Shown: positions 37,398 through 49,159, counted from the first letter of the stretch. The stretch: 64,000 nucleotides of DNA from Janthinobacterium sp. CG3 (GCF_000344615.1 NZ_KB467824.1:2411962-2475961), one strand, 5' to 3'. Made by a program: numbers and translations. Notes: generated by a model not told the origin, from the letters alone.

Positions 37398-37409
37398 CCC
37401 CCCCCCCCC
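37398..37409. repeat. Poly-C tract of 12 in the leader of the glutathione transferase gene
   Basis: Twelve C in a row, ending 17 bases before the start codon at 37427 and close to the AGGA ribosome site. Long homopolymers are prone to slippage. Confidence 0.85.
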
Positions 37410-37426
37410 AACACGACAGGAAAAAC

Positions 37427-38062
37427 ATGCAACTCATTGGAATGCTCGATTCACCCTACGTGCGCCGCGTCGCCGTCTCGCTGCAATTGCTCGGTCTGCC
37501 GTTCGAGCACCGTTCGATCTCGGTGTTCAGCACCTTCGACCAGTTCCAGGCGATTAATCCGGTGGTCAAGGCGCCCACGCTGGTGTGCGACAACGGCGTG
37601 GTACTGATGGATTCCTCGCTCATCATCGACTATGCCGAAAGCCTGGCCGCGCCGGGGCGCACGCTGGTCCCGGCCGGGATAGACCAGCGCCAGCGCGCGC
37701 TGCGCCTAACCGGCTTGGCGCTGGCGGCGTGCGAGAAGAGCGTGCAGATCATTTACGAACGCCAGTTGCGTCCGGCCGAAAAGCTGCACCAGCCTTGGGT
37801 GGCGCGGGTGACCGGGCAGATGCTGGCGGCCTGCACCGAGCTGGAGGCGGAGCTGCTGCGCGCGCCGCTGGCGGTGGCCGACGGCGCCATCGACCAGGCC
37901 GGCGTGAGCACCGGCGTGGTCTGGCATTTCATTCAGGCGATGGTGCCGGAGTTGGTGAACGCGGCGCATTTCCCGGCCTTGCAGCGCTTTTCCGCGCAGG
38001 CCGAGCAGTTGCCGGCGTTTGCGGCGGCGCCGCACGGCGCGTCGGTGTACCGGCAGGGTTAA
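37427..38062 (+). CDS. Glutathione S-transferase family protein
   Basis: 211 residues from MQLIGMLDSPYVRRVAVSLQLLGLPFEH, preceded by AGGA. The thioredoxin-fold half has the PYVRRV helix, VVKAPTL with cis-Pro, and MDSSLIIDYAE for glutathione gamma-glutamyl binding. The C-terminal half is all helical. The frame is open upstream to 37295 but those codons cover the Fur box and poly-C tract and are not coding-like. Substrate unknown. Confidence 0.9.
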   Translation: MQLIGMLDSPYVRRVAVSLQLLGLPFEHRSISVFSTFDQFQAINPVVKAPTLVCDNGVVLMDSSLIIDYAESLAAPGRTLVPAGIDQRQRALRLTGLALAACEKSVQIIYERQLRPAEKLHQPWVARVTGQMLAACTELEAELLRAPLAVADGAIDQAGVSTGVVWHFIQAMVPELVNAAHFPALQRFSAQAEQLPAFAAAPHGASVYRQG

Positions 38063-38149
38063 ATTGGCGAAGGTGCCGATGGGCCGTTTGCATCATTCAA
38101 ACCAAAGGCGTAGAGCCCCTGGTTTTTTGAACGTCCGCGGCGCCTTCGC

Positions 38150-40765
<2,616 letters not shown>

Positions 40766-40895
40766 GATGATGCTCCGCTGATGATTATCTTAGCAATCAA
40801 ATTGGGCCATGCGGGGTGTTTTCAAGTGTGGCGGCATACGCCATAAGAACTAGGCGGGCGCTAGAGAGCGGCGGTAATGCCGTCAAGTGAAGCTT

Positions 40896-40985
40896 CCGTA
40901 GGTCGGACTAGCACAGCGTAACCCGACGCCTAGCCGCTGCCGACGCCAGTCGGGTTTAAGCTTTGGCGGGCTAACCCGGCCGACG
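40896..40985. repeat. Dispersed repeat, GTAGGTCGGATTAGC type, copy B
   Basis: CCGTAGGTCGGACTAGC ... GCGTAACCCGAC at the left and CGGGTTTAAGC ... CTAACCCGGCCGAC at the right give a foldable element between clpB and crcB. Confidence 0.75.
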
Positions 40986-40989
40986 ACAA

Positions 40990-41382
40990 TCAGGCGCCGG
41001 CGGCCAGCGCGCGCCAGGTGGCGACGCCGAGGATGCAGCAGCCGATCGAGCCGAGCAGGTGCAGCGCGCTGTGGCCGAAGGCCCAGCCGTATTCGCCGCG
41101 CTGCAGGTAGGCCATCGCTTCGCCGGAGAAGGTCGAGAAGGTGGTCAGGCCGCCGAGGAAACCGGTGATGACGAACAGCCGCCACGCCGGCGGCAGCGCC
41201 GGGTGGCTGGAGAAGAAGGCGATGGCGACGCCGACCAGGTAGCCGCCGCCCCAGTTGACGGCCAGCGTGGCCAGCACCAGGCGCGAGTGCATATTCGCCA
41301 GCCCCACCGACACGCCCCAGCGCAGCCACGCGCCCAGCGCCGCGCCGGCGCCGACCGCGAGCCAGTTCAAGCCCGGGCCCAC
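40990..41382 (-). CDS. crcB: Fluoride ion channel CrcB/Fluc
   Basis: 130 residues with four membrane helices. It has the family pattern GAALGAWLRWGVSV at the N-terminus, TLAVNWGGGYLVGV with the conserved Asn, and GFLGGLTTFSTFSGEA with the paired TFSTF that lines the fluoride pore. It exports F- as a dual-topology dimer. Its start overlaps the moaE stop by 16 bp. No fluoride riboswitch was recognised before the operon. Confidence 0.94.
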   Translation of the reverse strand: MGPGLNWLAVGAGAALGAWLRWGVSVGLANMHSRLVLATLAVNWGGGYLVGVAIAFFSSHPALPPAWRLFVITGFLGGLTTFSTFSGEAMAYLQRGEYGWAFGHSALHLLGSIGCCILGVATWRALAAGA

Positions 41383-41825
41383 TTCGACAACGCCGCCTCG
41401 TCGCTCACGCGGGCGTCGACCCAGCGCGCGCCGTCGGGGGTTTGTTCCTTCTTCCAGAACGGCGCCTCGGTTTTCAGGTAGTCGATGATGTACTCGCAGG
41501 CGGCGAAGGCCACGCCGCGGTGCGCCGCCGTGGTCAGCACCAGCACGATCTGCTCCATCGGCTTGAGCGGGCCGACGCGGTGGATGACCAGCGCGTCGAA
41601 CAGCGGCCAGCGCCGCATCGCCTGCTCGATGATGGCCTCGATCGACTGTTCGGTCATGCCCGGGTAGTGTTCCAGCTCCATCTCGGCGACGGCCGCGCCC
41701 TCGTTCAGGTCGCGCACCGTGCCGACGAAGCTGACCACCGCGCCGACCTTCGGGTTGGCGGCGCGCAGGCGCGCCACTTCGGCGCTCAGGTCGAAGTCCC
41801 CGGTCTGCACCCGCACGCGGCTCAT
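41367..41825 (-). CDS. moaE: Molybdopterin synthase catalytic subunit
   Basis: 152 residues from MSRVRVQTGDFDLSAEV. MoaE uses the MoaD thiocarboxylate to convert precursor Z to molybdopterin. Typical text: GAVVSFVGTVRDLN, LEHYPGMTE, IHRVGPLKPMEQIVLV, HRGVAFAACEYIIDYLKTEAPFWKKE. Its start overlaps the stop of the upstream DUF349 gene by four bases. moaD is not nearby. Confidence 0.95.
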   Translation of the reverse strand: MSRVRVQTGDFDLSAEVARLRAANPKVGAVVSFVGTVRDLNEGAAVAEMELEHYPGMTEQSIEAIIEQAMRRWPLFDALVIHRVGPLKPMEQIVLVLTTAAHRGVAFAACEYIIDYLKTEAPFWKKEQTPDGARWVDARVSDEAALSKWARA

Positions 41826-44395
41826 TTGCCGTCCCTGGCGGCGGCGCCGCCGATACGCCGCAGCAGCACTTCGATGCGGTTGGCGGTGCGCTCGTCGGCC
41901 AGCGCCGGGATCGCGCACAGCTGCAGCAGTTGCGACGCCTGCGTCATCGGCTTCTGGCCCGACTTCAGCGACGATTGCAGCACCTCGACCTGCATCTTCA
42001 GGCGCTCGCGCGCGAACCCGGCGCCGCTGTCGACGCCGGCCACGATCTCCAGCCGCAGCACCTCTTCCAACAAGGTGGCGCGCTGCGATTCGAGCACGGC
42101 GGCGTAGGCCGCGCGCCCACCGTCGAGCGCCTGGCGGGCGGCGCCGAAACGCGCCTGCAGGCCGCGTTCGAACGGCGCCTCCAGCGGCGCCAGCGCCTGC
42201 CAGCGGGCGTCCCATTCGGCGCCGTCCGGGCCGCCCTCTTCCGCGGCCACGGCGTTTTCCAGCGCCTGGCACAGGCGCAGCTTGTCGCGCAGGGCGTTGG
42301 CCTGGGCCGCGCCGGCGCGCTGGGCGATGGCGTCGGCCTGGGCCTGCACCGTGGCCACCGCGGCGTGGTAGCGCTGCTCGATCTTCTGTTCGCTGGCGCG
42401 CGGCACCGGGCCGGCGTGCTGCCAGGCGTCGCGCGCCCCGCGCAGCACGGCGGCGATGGCGGCGGCGCGGCTCTTGTCGTCGCCGCCGTCGGGGATCACG
42501 GCCGTTTCAAGGACGGCGCAGACGGCTTCCTTGGCGTGCAGGTGCTCGCGCCGCTCGTGGTCGGCGGCGTGCGCGGTTTCCTTGCGCTTGGCGAAGACCT
42601 CGTCGCAGGCGGCGCGGAAACGCTGCCACAGCGCCTGCTCGGCGCGCCGCTCCAGCGGCAGCGCCTTGGCCAGCTCCTGCCACTTGTCCTGCAGCGCGCG
42701 CAGCATGTCGACGGTGTTGCGCTCCATCGGTTTCAGCAGGCCGACTTCGACGATGAGCTGCTCGCGCCGCGCCGTTTCAATCTGCCGCTGCTCGGCCAGC
42801 GGCGCCGCCAGCGCGTCCAGCGCCAGGCCGAATTCGCCGTCGAGGCGCTTCTTTTCCTTGCGGTCGATGGTGCCGAGGCGGCTCCACGACAAGCGCAGCC
42901 GCTGCCCGGCGGCGGCGATCTGCTTCCAGTCGTCGCTCTGGGCGGCGGCCAGCGCCTGCGTTTCGGCGATCAGTTCCTGCGCCTTGGCGGCGTTAGCGTG
43001 GCGCTCGTCGGCGAGTTGTTTGAAATGCAGGGCGGCCGGCGCGTAGGCCAGCGAGCAGGCGGCGTCGAAACGCTCCCACAGCGATTTCGGCGCGTGGCCG
43101 GACAAGGTGTCGAGCGACTTCCAGCGCTCGCGCAGGCTGCCGACCTTCTTGGCCAGTTCGGCCATCGCCAGTTCCTGCGCCGGCATGTCCTCGGCCGCCT
43201 TGACCAGTTCCTCGCGCGAGACGTTGCCGCCCCAGCGGGCCCAGTCGGCCAGGCGTTTGAATTCGGCGCGCACATGGGCCAGGCGTTCGGACTGGGCCGG
43301 CGTCAGGCGACCGGACTTGCTATCGCGCAGGACCTTGTCGTGCTCGGAGGCTTGCTGCAGCAAGCCCTGTTGCAAGGCCGCCTCCATGCCGTCGAGCGCG
43401 GCCAGGAAGTGCTGGTCGGCGTCCTTGGCCGGCGCGGCCGGGCGCGCCTCCCGCGCGGCCTTTACCGGGCGCTCTTCGCGCAGCGGTTGTTGCGGCGCCG
43501 GCACGCTGGCGGCGAGCGCGTCGAATTGCTGCTGCAGCCCGGCGGCCAGCTCGTTGGCCGGCAGGCGCGGCAAGGCTTGCCAAACGCGCTTGAGTTCGTC
43601 CAGGTTCAGGCCGGCGGCGTCCTGCGCCTGCCAGTCGGCCAGCGCCGCCTGGCGCGCGTCGTAGGCGGCCTGGTGTTGCGTCAGCGCGACAACGGCGCTC
43701 TGGGCTTGCGCCATCGCGTCGGCGAAGTCGCCGTGCAGGTGCTTCGGCAGCGACGCGTAGTCGGCGGCGGCGGCGCGCGCGGCGTGCGCGGCGGCGATGC
43801 GCTCGAGCGCGGCGGCGGCCTGGTCGGCGGCCAGCGCGGCCGCCGGCAGTTGCCGCAGCTCGGCGAGCGCGTCGATGGCGGCGCGTTGCAGCGACACTTG
43901 CGCCTCCAGGCGCTGCCCCAGCGCGGCGCGGGCGGCGGAAAACTCATCGGCCAGCGCCGGCGCGGCCTTGATGACCAGCCATTGGCGGTCCAGCTCGGCC
44001 ACCTGGTTCGGGCTCAGTTGCGCGTCGCGCAGCAGGCGCTGGGCGTGGTCGATGGCGTTGCGGGCTTTTTGCTGTTCGGCCTGCTCGTGGCGGATCAGGT
44101 CCAGGCGCCCCTGCATCAGCTTGGCCACGCGGCGGTCGGTGTTGCGCATCGCCTGGTGGACTTGTTCCAGCGCGCCCTGGCTGCGCACATGCTCGGCGGC
44201 GATCAGGCGCGCGTCGGCGTAGTCGCCGCCCAGGATGAGGGCGACGGCCGCCGCCTCGTCGCCGGCCAGGGCCTGGGCCGCGGCCACCTGCTCGGCGCGC
44301 CGCGAGGCGGCCTGGGCCGCGGCGGCGGGCACGGCCACGACAGGCTGCGGTTCGGACGGTTTGCTAGCGGAGCGCTTAAAGAGGAAATCGAACAT
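41822..44395 (-). CDS. DUF349 domain protein, 857 residues
   Basis: A long, almost wholly helical, Ala/Gln-rich protein beginning MFDFLFKRSASKPSEPQP. It contains repeated DUF349-type segments with LWxRFxAACD (SLWERFDAACSLAY, ALWQRFRAACDEVFAKRKE) and coiled-coil stretches between. DUF349 proteins are common in proteobacteria and actinobacteria with no firmly known function. No signal peptide or membrane segment is seen. It is followed by moaE with a four-base overlap, perhaps only for shared transcription. Confidence 0.85.
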   Translation of the reverse strand: MFDFLFKRSASKPSEPQPVVAVPAAAAQAASRRAEQVAAAQALAGDEAAAVALILGGDYADARLIAAEHVRSQGALEQVHQAMRNTDRRVAKLMQGRLDLIRHEQAEQQKARNAIDHAQRLLRDAQLSPNQVAELDRQWLVIKAAPALADEFSAARAALGQRLEAQVSLQRAAIDALAELRQLPAAALAADQAAAALERIAAAHAARAAAADYASLPKHLHGDFADAMAQAQSAVVALTQHQAAYDARQAALADWQAQDAAGLNLDELKRVWQALPRLPANELAAGLQQQFDALAASVPAPQQPLREERPVKAAREARPAAPAKDADQHFLAALDGMEAALQQGLLQQASEHDKVLRDSKSGRLTPAQSERLAHVRAEFKRLADWARWGGNVSREELVKAAEDMPAQELAMAELAKKVGSLRERWKSLDTLSGHAPKSLWERFDAACSLAYAPAALHFKQLADERHANAAKAQELIAETQALAAAQSDDWKQIAAAGQRLRLSWSRLGTIDRKEKKRLDGEFGLALDALAAPLAEQRQIETARREQLIVEVGLLKPMERNTVDMLRALQDKWQELAKALPLERRAEQALWQRFRAACDEVFAKRKETAHAADHERREHLHAKEAVCAVLETAVIPDGGDDKSRAAAIAAVLRGARDAWQHAGPVPRASEQKIEQRYHAAVATVQAQADAIAQRAGAAQANALRDKLRLCQALENAVAAEEGGPDGAEWDARWQALAPLEAPFERGLQARFGAARQALDGGRAAYAAVLESQRATLLEEVLRLEIVAGVDSGAGFARERLKMQVEVLQSSLKSGQKPMTQASQLLQLCAIPALADERTANRIEVLLRRIGGAAARDGK

Positions 44396-44500
44396 GGGCG
44401 TGTTTTGAATGGATCAAAACCGCCATCATAACAAAGCCGCGCACGTGGCACGGAGCCAAACCGCCGCGGCGCGCGTTGAAAGGCGGGTTGCGGGCCAATT

Positions 44501-45157
44501 TTATTCGGCGGCGGCGCGCTTGAGCGCGTGGGCGCGGCGCGGCAAAGGCAGCGCCGCCAGCGCCTCGGGCGGCTCGAAGCGCGACTGCTCGTCGGCGCCG
44601 GCCGGCTGCGGCGGCAACGGCAGTTCGAACACGGGGGCTTTGGCGCGCCGCGTTTCGACCACCCGCGCGTCGTGCAGCAGGAACTGGTTGGCGATGCTGA
44701 ACCAGGCTTCGCCGCAGATGGCGCTGCGGGCGATGCCGAACAGTTCGCGCTCCTCGCGTTCGAGCCGCTGCAGCAGCGCGGTGCAAAAGGCGTCCATGCT
44801 GGCGCACAACTGCGCCACGTGCTCGTCGTTGTTGGCCGTCATGCTGCCGGCGCGCGCCTGCATCGCCTTGACGATGTCGAGCGCGGCGTTGTTGAGCGTG
44901 CTCAATTCGTCGAGCAGGCGGTCGGCCTGTTCGGTGGCCTGGCGCAGCGCCGGGATCAGGTACATTTCGATTTTGCGCCAGTGGCAGGCCTGGTACAGGC
45001 GGTTCAGGCAATCGCAGGCGTATTGCAACTGCGCCAGGCTGATGCTGTTTTGGTGCCGCAGATTGGCTTGCACATAGTGTTGAAACGACTGCAGGCTGAC
45101 GCGCACGCTGGCCTGTTCCACCGATAAAGCAACCAAAGTATATGTAGCCGTTAACAT
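44501..45157 (-). CDS. Unknown all-helical protein, 218 residues
   Basis: From MLTATYTLVALSVEQASVRV, with a GGGAG ribosome site a few bases upstream. The frame is open to 45337, but the extra codons are not protein-like. It has several amphipathic helices (SVRVSLQSFQHYVQANLRHQ, LNRLYQACHWRKIEMYLIPA, LLQRLEREERELFGIA) and scattered His/Glu that might suit a hemerythrin-like bundle. The clear HHE motif is not there. The last about 40 residues are Pro/Ala-rich. Function unknown. It lies 105 bp upstream of the DUF349 gene on the same strand. Confidence 0.75.
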   Translation of the reverse strand: MLTATYTLVALSVEQASVRVSLQSFQHYVQANLRHQNSISLAQLQYACDCLNRLYQACHWRKIEMYLIPALRQATEQADRLLDELSTLNNAALDIVKAMQARAGSMTANNDEHVAQLCASMDAFCTALLQRLEREERELFGIARSAICGEAWFSIANQFLLHDARVVETRRAKAPVFELPLPPQPAGADEQSRFEPPEALAALPLPRRAHALKRAAAE

Positions 45158-45506
45158 TCTTACTCCCAAGCAAACCGGCTGCCGCGGGGGCGGCAGGGGT
45201 GGGTGATTCGCGGCTTCGACGCAAGTGCGGCACGTGCGTCGAAACCCGGAATGGAAAGTATAAGTAAAGCTGACTACGGTGAATTTGATATCAAACAAAC
45301 CACGGCCAGTGAATCGTGCGGCGCTGGACGGGGCCAAGCTTGCGTAGGTCGGATAGCCAAGCGCAATCCGCGACGCCGCGCCGCCGGCGCCAGTCGGGGT
45401 ACGCCGTTCCGGCTAAGCCGACCTGCGAACATCCTTCACCGAGCGGTATGAGGGCCGAGGTTGCGCCGTACCGGAGTGTGGTTTATTTGCCACGTTTTGG
45501 GCAATA
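45158..45506. other. Intergenic region with dispersed repeat
   Basis: About 350 bp without a gene. Contains the AT-rich likely promoter of the helical protein (about 45245-45310) and repeat copy C. Confidence 0.6.
45342..45427. repeat. Dispersed repeat, GTAGGTCGGATTAGC type, copy C
   Basis: GCGTAGGTCGGATAGCC ... GCGCAATCCGCGACGCC at the left and GTACGCCGTTCCGGCTAAGCC ... at the right follow the layout of copy A, with end GACCTGC in place of CCTACG. Confidence 0.75.
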
Positions 45507-46317
45507 TTACTCTTCTTGCGCTTGCAGTTTCAATAGCAGATTGACGGTGCCGGGGTCGGACGAGGCGTGCACCTCGCCGCCAAAGCGCCGCACCAGCTGC
45601 TGCATGCCGTCGTTCTGGGCCAGCGCTTCGCCGCGCAGTTGCACGGTGCCGCGGCTGCCGCAGTAATCGATCAGCTTGCCAAACAGAATAGACCCAAGTC
45701 CGCGCCCTTTCAAGTCCGATCGCACCGCAATCGCGAAATCAGCGCCGACGTTGTCCGGGTCGGCCACCGCGCGCACCACGCCTAGCGTCTCCGGCGCGCC
45801 GTCCGGCCCGGCGCGGGTGGCGATGAAGACCATTGCGCGGTCGTAGTCGATCTGCGTCAGGCGCGCCAGCTGGGCTGGCGCCAGCTCGCTGACGGCGGTG
45901 AAGAAGCGCAGGCGCACGTCCTCCGGGTCGAGCCGCTTGAAAAACGCCAGGTGCGCCGGCGCGTCCTCCGGGCGGATCGGGCGCAGCGTCAGGGCCCCGC
46001 CCTGCCACTGCAATCGCTGCTCCAGCTCGGCCGGGTAGGGGCGGATCGCCAGGCGGTCGGCGCGCCCGCCCGGTTGCAGGCGGATGCGGGCGTCGAGGGC
46101 GATCACGCCGTTGGCGTAGGCCAGCAGCGGGTTGATGTCGAGTTCGGCCAGCTCGGGCACGTCGGCGGCGCCGCCCAGCGAGACGAACTTGGAGAAACCG
46201 ATGCCGTGCGCGCTGGCCCAGTCCAGCACGCCGGCGACGAGCGCGCCGGACTGCGACACGAAGGCGATTTTTCCGGGCCGGGCGCCGCCTGCGACGCGCC
46301 AACCCCACGCCTCCCCC
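45507..46317 (-). pseudogene. Remnant of an acetyl-CoA synthetase/GNAT (Pat-type) fusion with large internal deletion
   Basis: The readable frame (GTG start at 46259; in-frame codons continue to the DUF2804 stop) first gives GKIAFVSQSGALVAGVLDWA and GIGFSKFVSLGGAADV, which belong to the CoA-ligase alpha domain of NDP-forming acyl-CoA synthetases. It then jumps to ELAELDINPLLAYANGVIAL, the end of the ATP-grasp domain, and continues with a GNAT acetyltransferase domain (LRPIRPEDAPAHLAFFKRL, then GRGLGSILFGKLIDYC). Full proteins have about 800-900 residues. Here the N-terminus and most of the ligase and ATP-grasp region are lost in frame. The GNAT half might still be made. Confidence 0.8.
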
Positions 46318-47307
46318 CTACCAGCGAGACTCGTGGTCCTCAGTCACGCCGACCAGTTGCGAGACGATGCGCTTGGGCGCGTCCAGGCTGGCCCGCACCC
46401 AGCCGCTGAAGGTGCCGATCGGCTGCACGTAGCGGCTTGCCGCGATCAACAAATTCTTGTCTTCGGCGCGCGCGCCCTCGGGCTTGAAGTGCAGCTCGAG
46501 CAGGCCGTCGTCGGTGTAGATGTGCCACGGCGCCAGCGGCGCGGCCGGGTTGAAGTTGAAATGCGCGGCGCCCAGCGCGAACAGCTGGCCGTCCAGCCAC
46601 AGCGCGTTCTCGTTGGCGCCGAAGTAGCCGGCCTGCAGGTTGAAGCCAACATCCAGGCTGTGCGCCGAGGCCCAGCGCCAGGCGGTGTGGCGCGCCAGCA
46701 GGCCGTTCGAGTAGTCGAAGCTGGCGACGCCGCCGTCCAGCTTGTAGCGCGCCGCGCCGCAGCGCGCCTCGCCCCACAGCGGCAAGCCGGTCGACTTCTG
46801 GGTGGCGTGCACCGAGCCGCCGGCGGCCGGCCCGAACGCCAGCAGCAGCGGCATCAGGTCGGGGCCGAACTCGGCCTCGATCGCCAGGCCGGCGCCGGCC
46901 AGCTTGAGCCGGTACAGGCGCTGCCCGACGCAGGCGATGCTGATGTGCCTGGACAGGAAGCGGAAGCGGCTGGCGCCGTCCGCGTGCGCCGCCACGCTGG
47001 CGCTCAGGCCGGGCACGCCGTCCTGCGAGAACTCGGCGACGATGCGCCGCTCGCGCCGGTCGAAGGCGTAGGCGAAGGCGGTGTTGGTCCAGCCGACGTC
47101 GACGATGGCGACGCCGCAGAACAGCTCCGGCGTGGCCAGCGCGACGTAGTGCCAGCGCTTGTGGTGGAAGCGCCGCCACCAGCGCCCGCGCGCGTGCGGC
47201 GGCGCCAGCTCGTGCCAGTCGAAATGCCCGACATGGCCGGCGTAGCGGCCGAATTTGGGCTGGCCGTCGGCCGTGAGGATGTTTTCCGGCGCGGCGGGCA
47301 GCATCAT
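46318..47307 (-). CDS. DUF2804 domain protein
   Basis: 329 residues. It contains FGRYAGHVGHFDWHELAPPHARG, RRFHHKRWHYVALATPELF, AIVDVGWTNTAFAYAFDR and a C-terminal GTFSGWVRAS, the conserved pattern of DUF2804 proteins. The family is predicted to be a beta-rich, lipocalin-like or hydroxysteroid-related fold with no proved function. Its start overlaps the alkX stop by four bases, so the two are probably coupled. A deleted Pat-type gene follows at once. Confidence 0.88.
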   Translation of the reverse strand: MMLPAAPENILTADGQPKFGRYAGHVGHFDWHELAPPHARGRWWRRFHHKRWHYVALATPELFCGVAIVDVGWTNTAFAYAFDRRERRIVAEFSQDGVPGLSASVAAHADGASRFRFLSRHISIACVGQRLYRLKLAGAGLAIEAEFGPDLMPLLLAFGPAAGGSVHATQKSTGLPLWGEARCGAARYKLDGGVASFDYSNGLLARHTAWRWASAHSLDVGFNLQAGYFGANENALWLDGQLFALGAAHFNFNPAAPLAPWHIYTDDGLLELHFKPEGARAEDKNLLIAASRYVQPIGTFSGWVRASLDAPKRIVSQLVGVTEDHESRW

Positions 47308-48575
47308 GCGGTGGCTTCCGAATCAAGGTTGAGCGGGACGGCGCCGACATCGACATCGGCGGCGTTGAGCGCGGCGCGCAGGGCCGCCGCGAAAGCGTCC
47401 GGCAGCGTCTGCGTGACGCGCACGCGCGGGCAGCCGTGCCAGTTGGCCAGGCGTTGCAGCGCGCCGGCCACGTCGGCGGTGAAGCGCGCGCTCAGGCGCA
47501 CGCCAGGCTCCAGCGCCAGCGACTTCAGCTCGAAAACGCCGTCGCCGCGGTGCGCCTTGGCGTCGACCCGCCCAACCAGCGCGCCGCGGCGTAGGATCGG
47601 CAGCGTGAAATAGCCGTAGCGACGCTTCTCGGCCGGCGTGTAGCACTCCAGCCGGTAGTCGAAGCCGAACAGCTCGAGCGCGCGGCGGCGGTCCCACACC
47701 ACCGGGTCGAACGGCGACAGGATCGTCGTCACGCTCGACGCCAGCGCGCCGGCGGCGGCGCTTTCGGCCAGCGCCAGGTGGTCCGGGTGCAGGTAGACCG
47801 GCTGCTCCCAGCCCTCGACCCGGGCGCGCAGCAGCGCGCCCTCCGCCACCAGCGCGTCGAGGTCGGGGCGCGCGCCCTTGGTGCGGAAGTAGTCGGCGAT
47901 CCAGGACGCCTTCGCCAGGCCCAGCGCCTTGACGCTTTGCAGCGCCAGCGCGCGCCCGCTCGCCGCCATCGACGGCATCCGTTCGTCGTGCCAGCCGGGC
48001 AGCACGCGCTCGGCCAGGTCGTAGTAGCGCTGGAAGTTGTGGCGCCGCGCGATCATCAGCACGCCGGAGGTAAACAACACTTCGAGCGAGCGCTTCTCCG
48101 GCTTCCAGCCCCACCAGGCGCCACCCTTGCCGTCGCTGCGCTCGAAGTCGGCCGAGCGGGTGGCGCCGTGGGCGCGAATGTGTTCGAGCACGGCGTCGAC
48201 GTCGGCGCGCCGTTCGTTCATCCACTTGACCGAATACTTCCAGCCCATCGCCGCCGGGTCGAGCATGCGGTGGCGGTACAGGCCGTAGTCCTCGACCGGC
48301 ACGAAGCACGCCTCGTGGGCCCAGTATTCGAACAGCGCGCCCTCGCCCAGCAACTGCTCCAGCCACGGCTGCGGATAGTCGCCCAGGCGGCTCCACAGCA
48401 CCAGGTAGGGGCTGCGCGCGACCACGTGGATGGTGTCGATCTGCAGCACGCCCATCTGGCGGATCGCCGCCAGCAGGTCGGCCTTGACGGCCTTTTTGCG
48501 GCGCGGCTGCGCCAGACCCTGGGCGGCCAGGTGCAGCGCGCGCGCCGCCGCCAGCGACAGCGTCAGTTCGGCCAA
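47304..48575 (-). CDS. YcaQ-type (AlkX) DNA glycosylase, HTH_42 winged-helix protein
   Basis: 423 residues. Proteins of this family contain tandem winged helices; E. coli YcaQ (AlkX) opens interstrand DNA cross-links and removes alkylated bases. The catalytic Q-x-D motif is present as Q45-I46-D47 in GVLQIDTIHVVARSPYLVLW. The late ILSPFDPVVWDRRRALELFGFDYRLECY is another family signature. It follows the yajD-like gene after three bases and is coupled to DUF2804. A cross-link repair role fits the Q-x-D form. Confidence 0.9.
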   Translation of the reverse strand: MAELTLSLAAARALHLAAQGLAQPRRKKAVKADLLAAIRQMGVLQIDTIHVVARSPYLVLWSRLGDYPQPWLEQLLGEGALFEYWAHEACFVPVEDYGLYRHRMLDPAAMGWKYSVKWMNERRADVDAVLEHIRAHGATRSADFERSDGKGGAWWGWKPEKRSLEVLFTSGVLMIARRHNFQRYYDLAERVLPGWHDERMPSMAASGRALALQSVKALGLAKASWIADYFRTKGARPDLDALVAEGALLRARVEGWEQPVYLHPDHLALAESAAAGALASSVTTILSPFDPVVWDRRRALELFGFDYRLECYTPAEKRRYGYFTLPILRRGALVGRVDAKAHRGDGVFELKSLALEPGVRLSARFTADVAGALQRLANWHGCPRVRVTQTLPDAFAAALRAALNAADVDVGAVPLNLDSEATA

Positions 48576-48578
48576 GGC

Positions 48579-48950
48579 CTACTCCTTCTTCTTGATCAGG
48601 CCGGCCAGCGCGGCGAAGGGATTGTGCGTGGCCGGCGCCACCTCGGCCGATTTTAGCCCGGCGCCGCGGTCTGCTTCCAGGTAGCGCGAGTGCTCGTTGT
48701 CGTGGCAATACAGGCACAGCAACTCCCAGTTGCTGCCGTCGGGCGGGTTGTTGTCGTGGTTGTGGTCGCGGTGGTGCACCGTCAGTTGCTGCACGTTGGC
48801 GCGGGTGAACTCGCGCATGCAGCGCCCGCAGATCCACGGGTACATCTTCAGCGAGCGCTCGCGGTAGCCGCCCTCGCGCAGGTCGGCGGCGCGGCGCGCG
48901 TCGGCGACGATCTTGTCCAGTTTTGCCGCATCCGGCTTTTTGCTTTGCAT
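48579..48950 (-). CDS. yajD: YajD-like HNH nuclease family protein
   Basis: 123 residues from MQSKKPDAAKLDKIVADARR, chosen over a longer open frame because a ribosome site lies just upstream and the earlier codons are not protein-like. It has GYRERSLKMYPWICGRCMREF, LTVHHRDHNHDNNPPDGSNWELLCLYCHDNEHSRY: two CxxC pairs (structural zinc) and HH...N...H of the HNH fold, close to E. coli YajD. The substrate is unknown. It is the first gene of an operon with alkX. Confidence 0.92.
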   Translation of the reverse strand: MQSKKPDAAKLDKIVADARRAADLREGGYRERSLKMYPWICGRCMREFTRANVQQLTVHHRDHNHDNNPPDGSNWELLCLYCHDNEHSRYLEADRGAGLKSAEVAPATHNPFAALAGLIKKKE

Positions 48951-49159
48951 GACAGCCTTCAATTGAGCTTGATTAACGTTGCTTCGATCCGGCCAGAACC
49001 CGGAACATGCATAGAATAAGCGAATATTTGAAGCTATTGGGGATACTGCCTTCATTATGAAGGCACAAGTATGCAAAAAAGCTGTCGCGTTTAGATTGCC
49101 GATGCGACAACGGCCATATTGACAGCGTTTACGCCGACGCAGCGCCGCGCTGGCCGCGC

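Noticed and set aside
37295..37426. Upstream coding extension of the glutathione transferase gene
   Set aside because: The frame crosses the Fur box and the C12 tract and gives implausible protein text; the ATG at 37427 has a ribosome site.
45507..46317. Intact GNAT acetyltransferase gene
   Set aside because: The N-terminal text is from an acyl-CoA ligase domain, so it is a deletion product and is reported as a relic.
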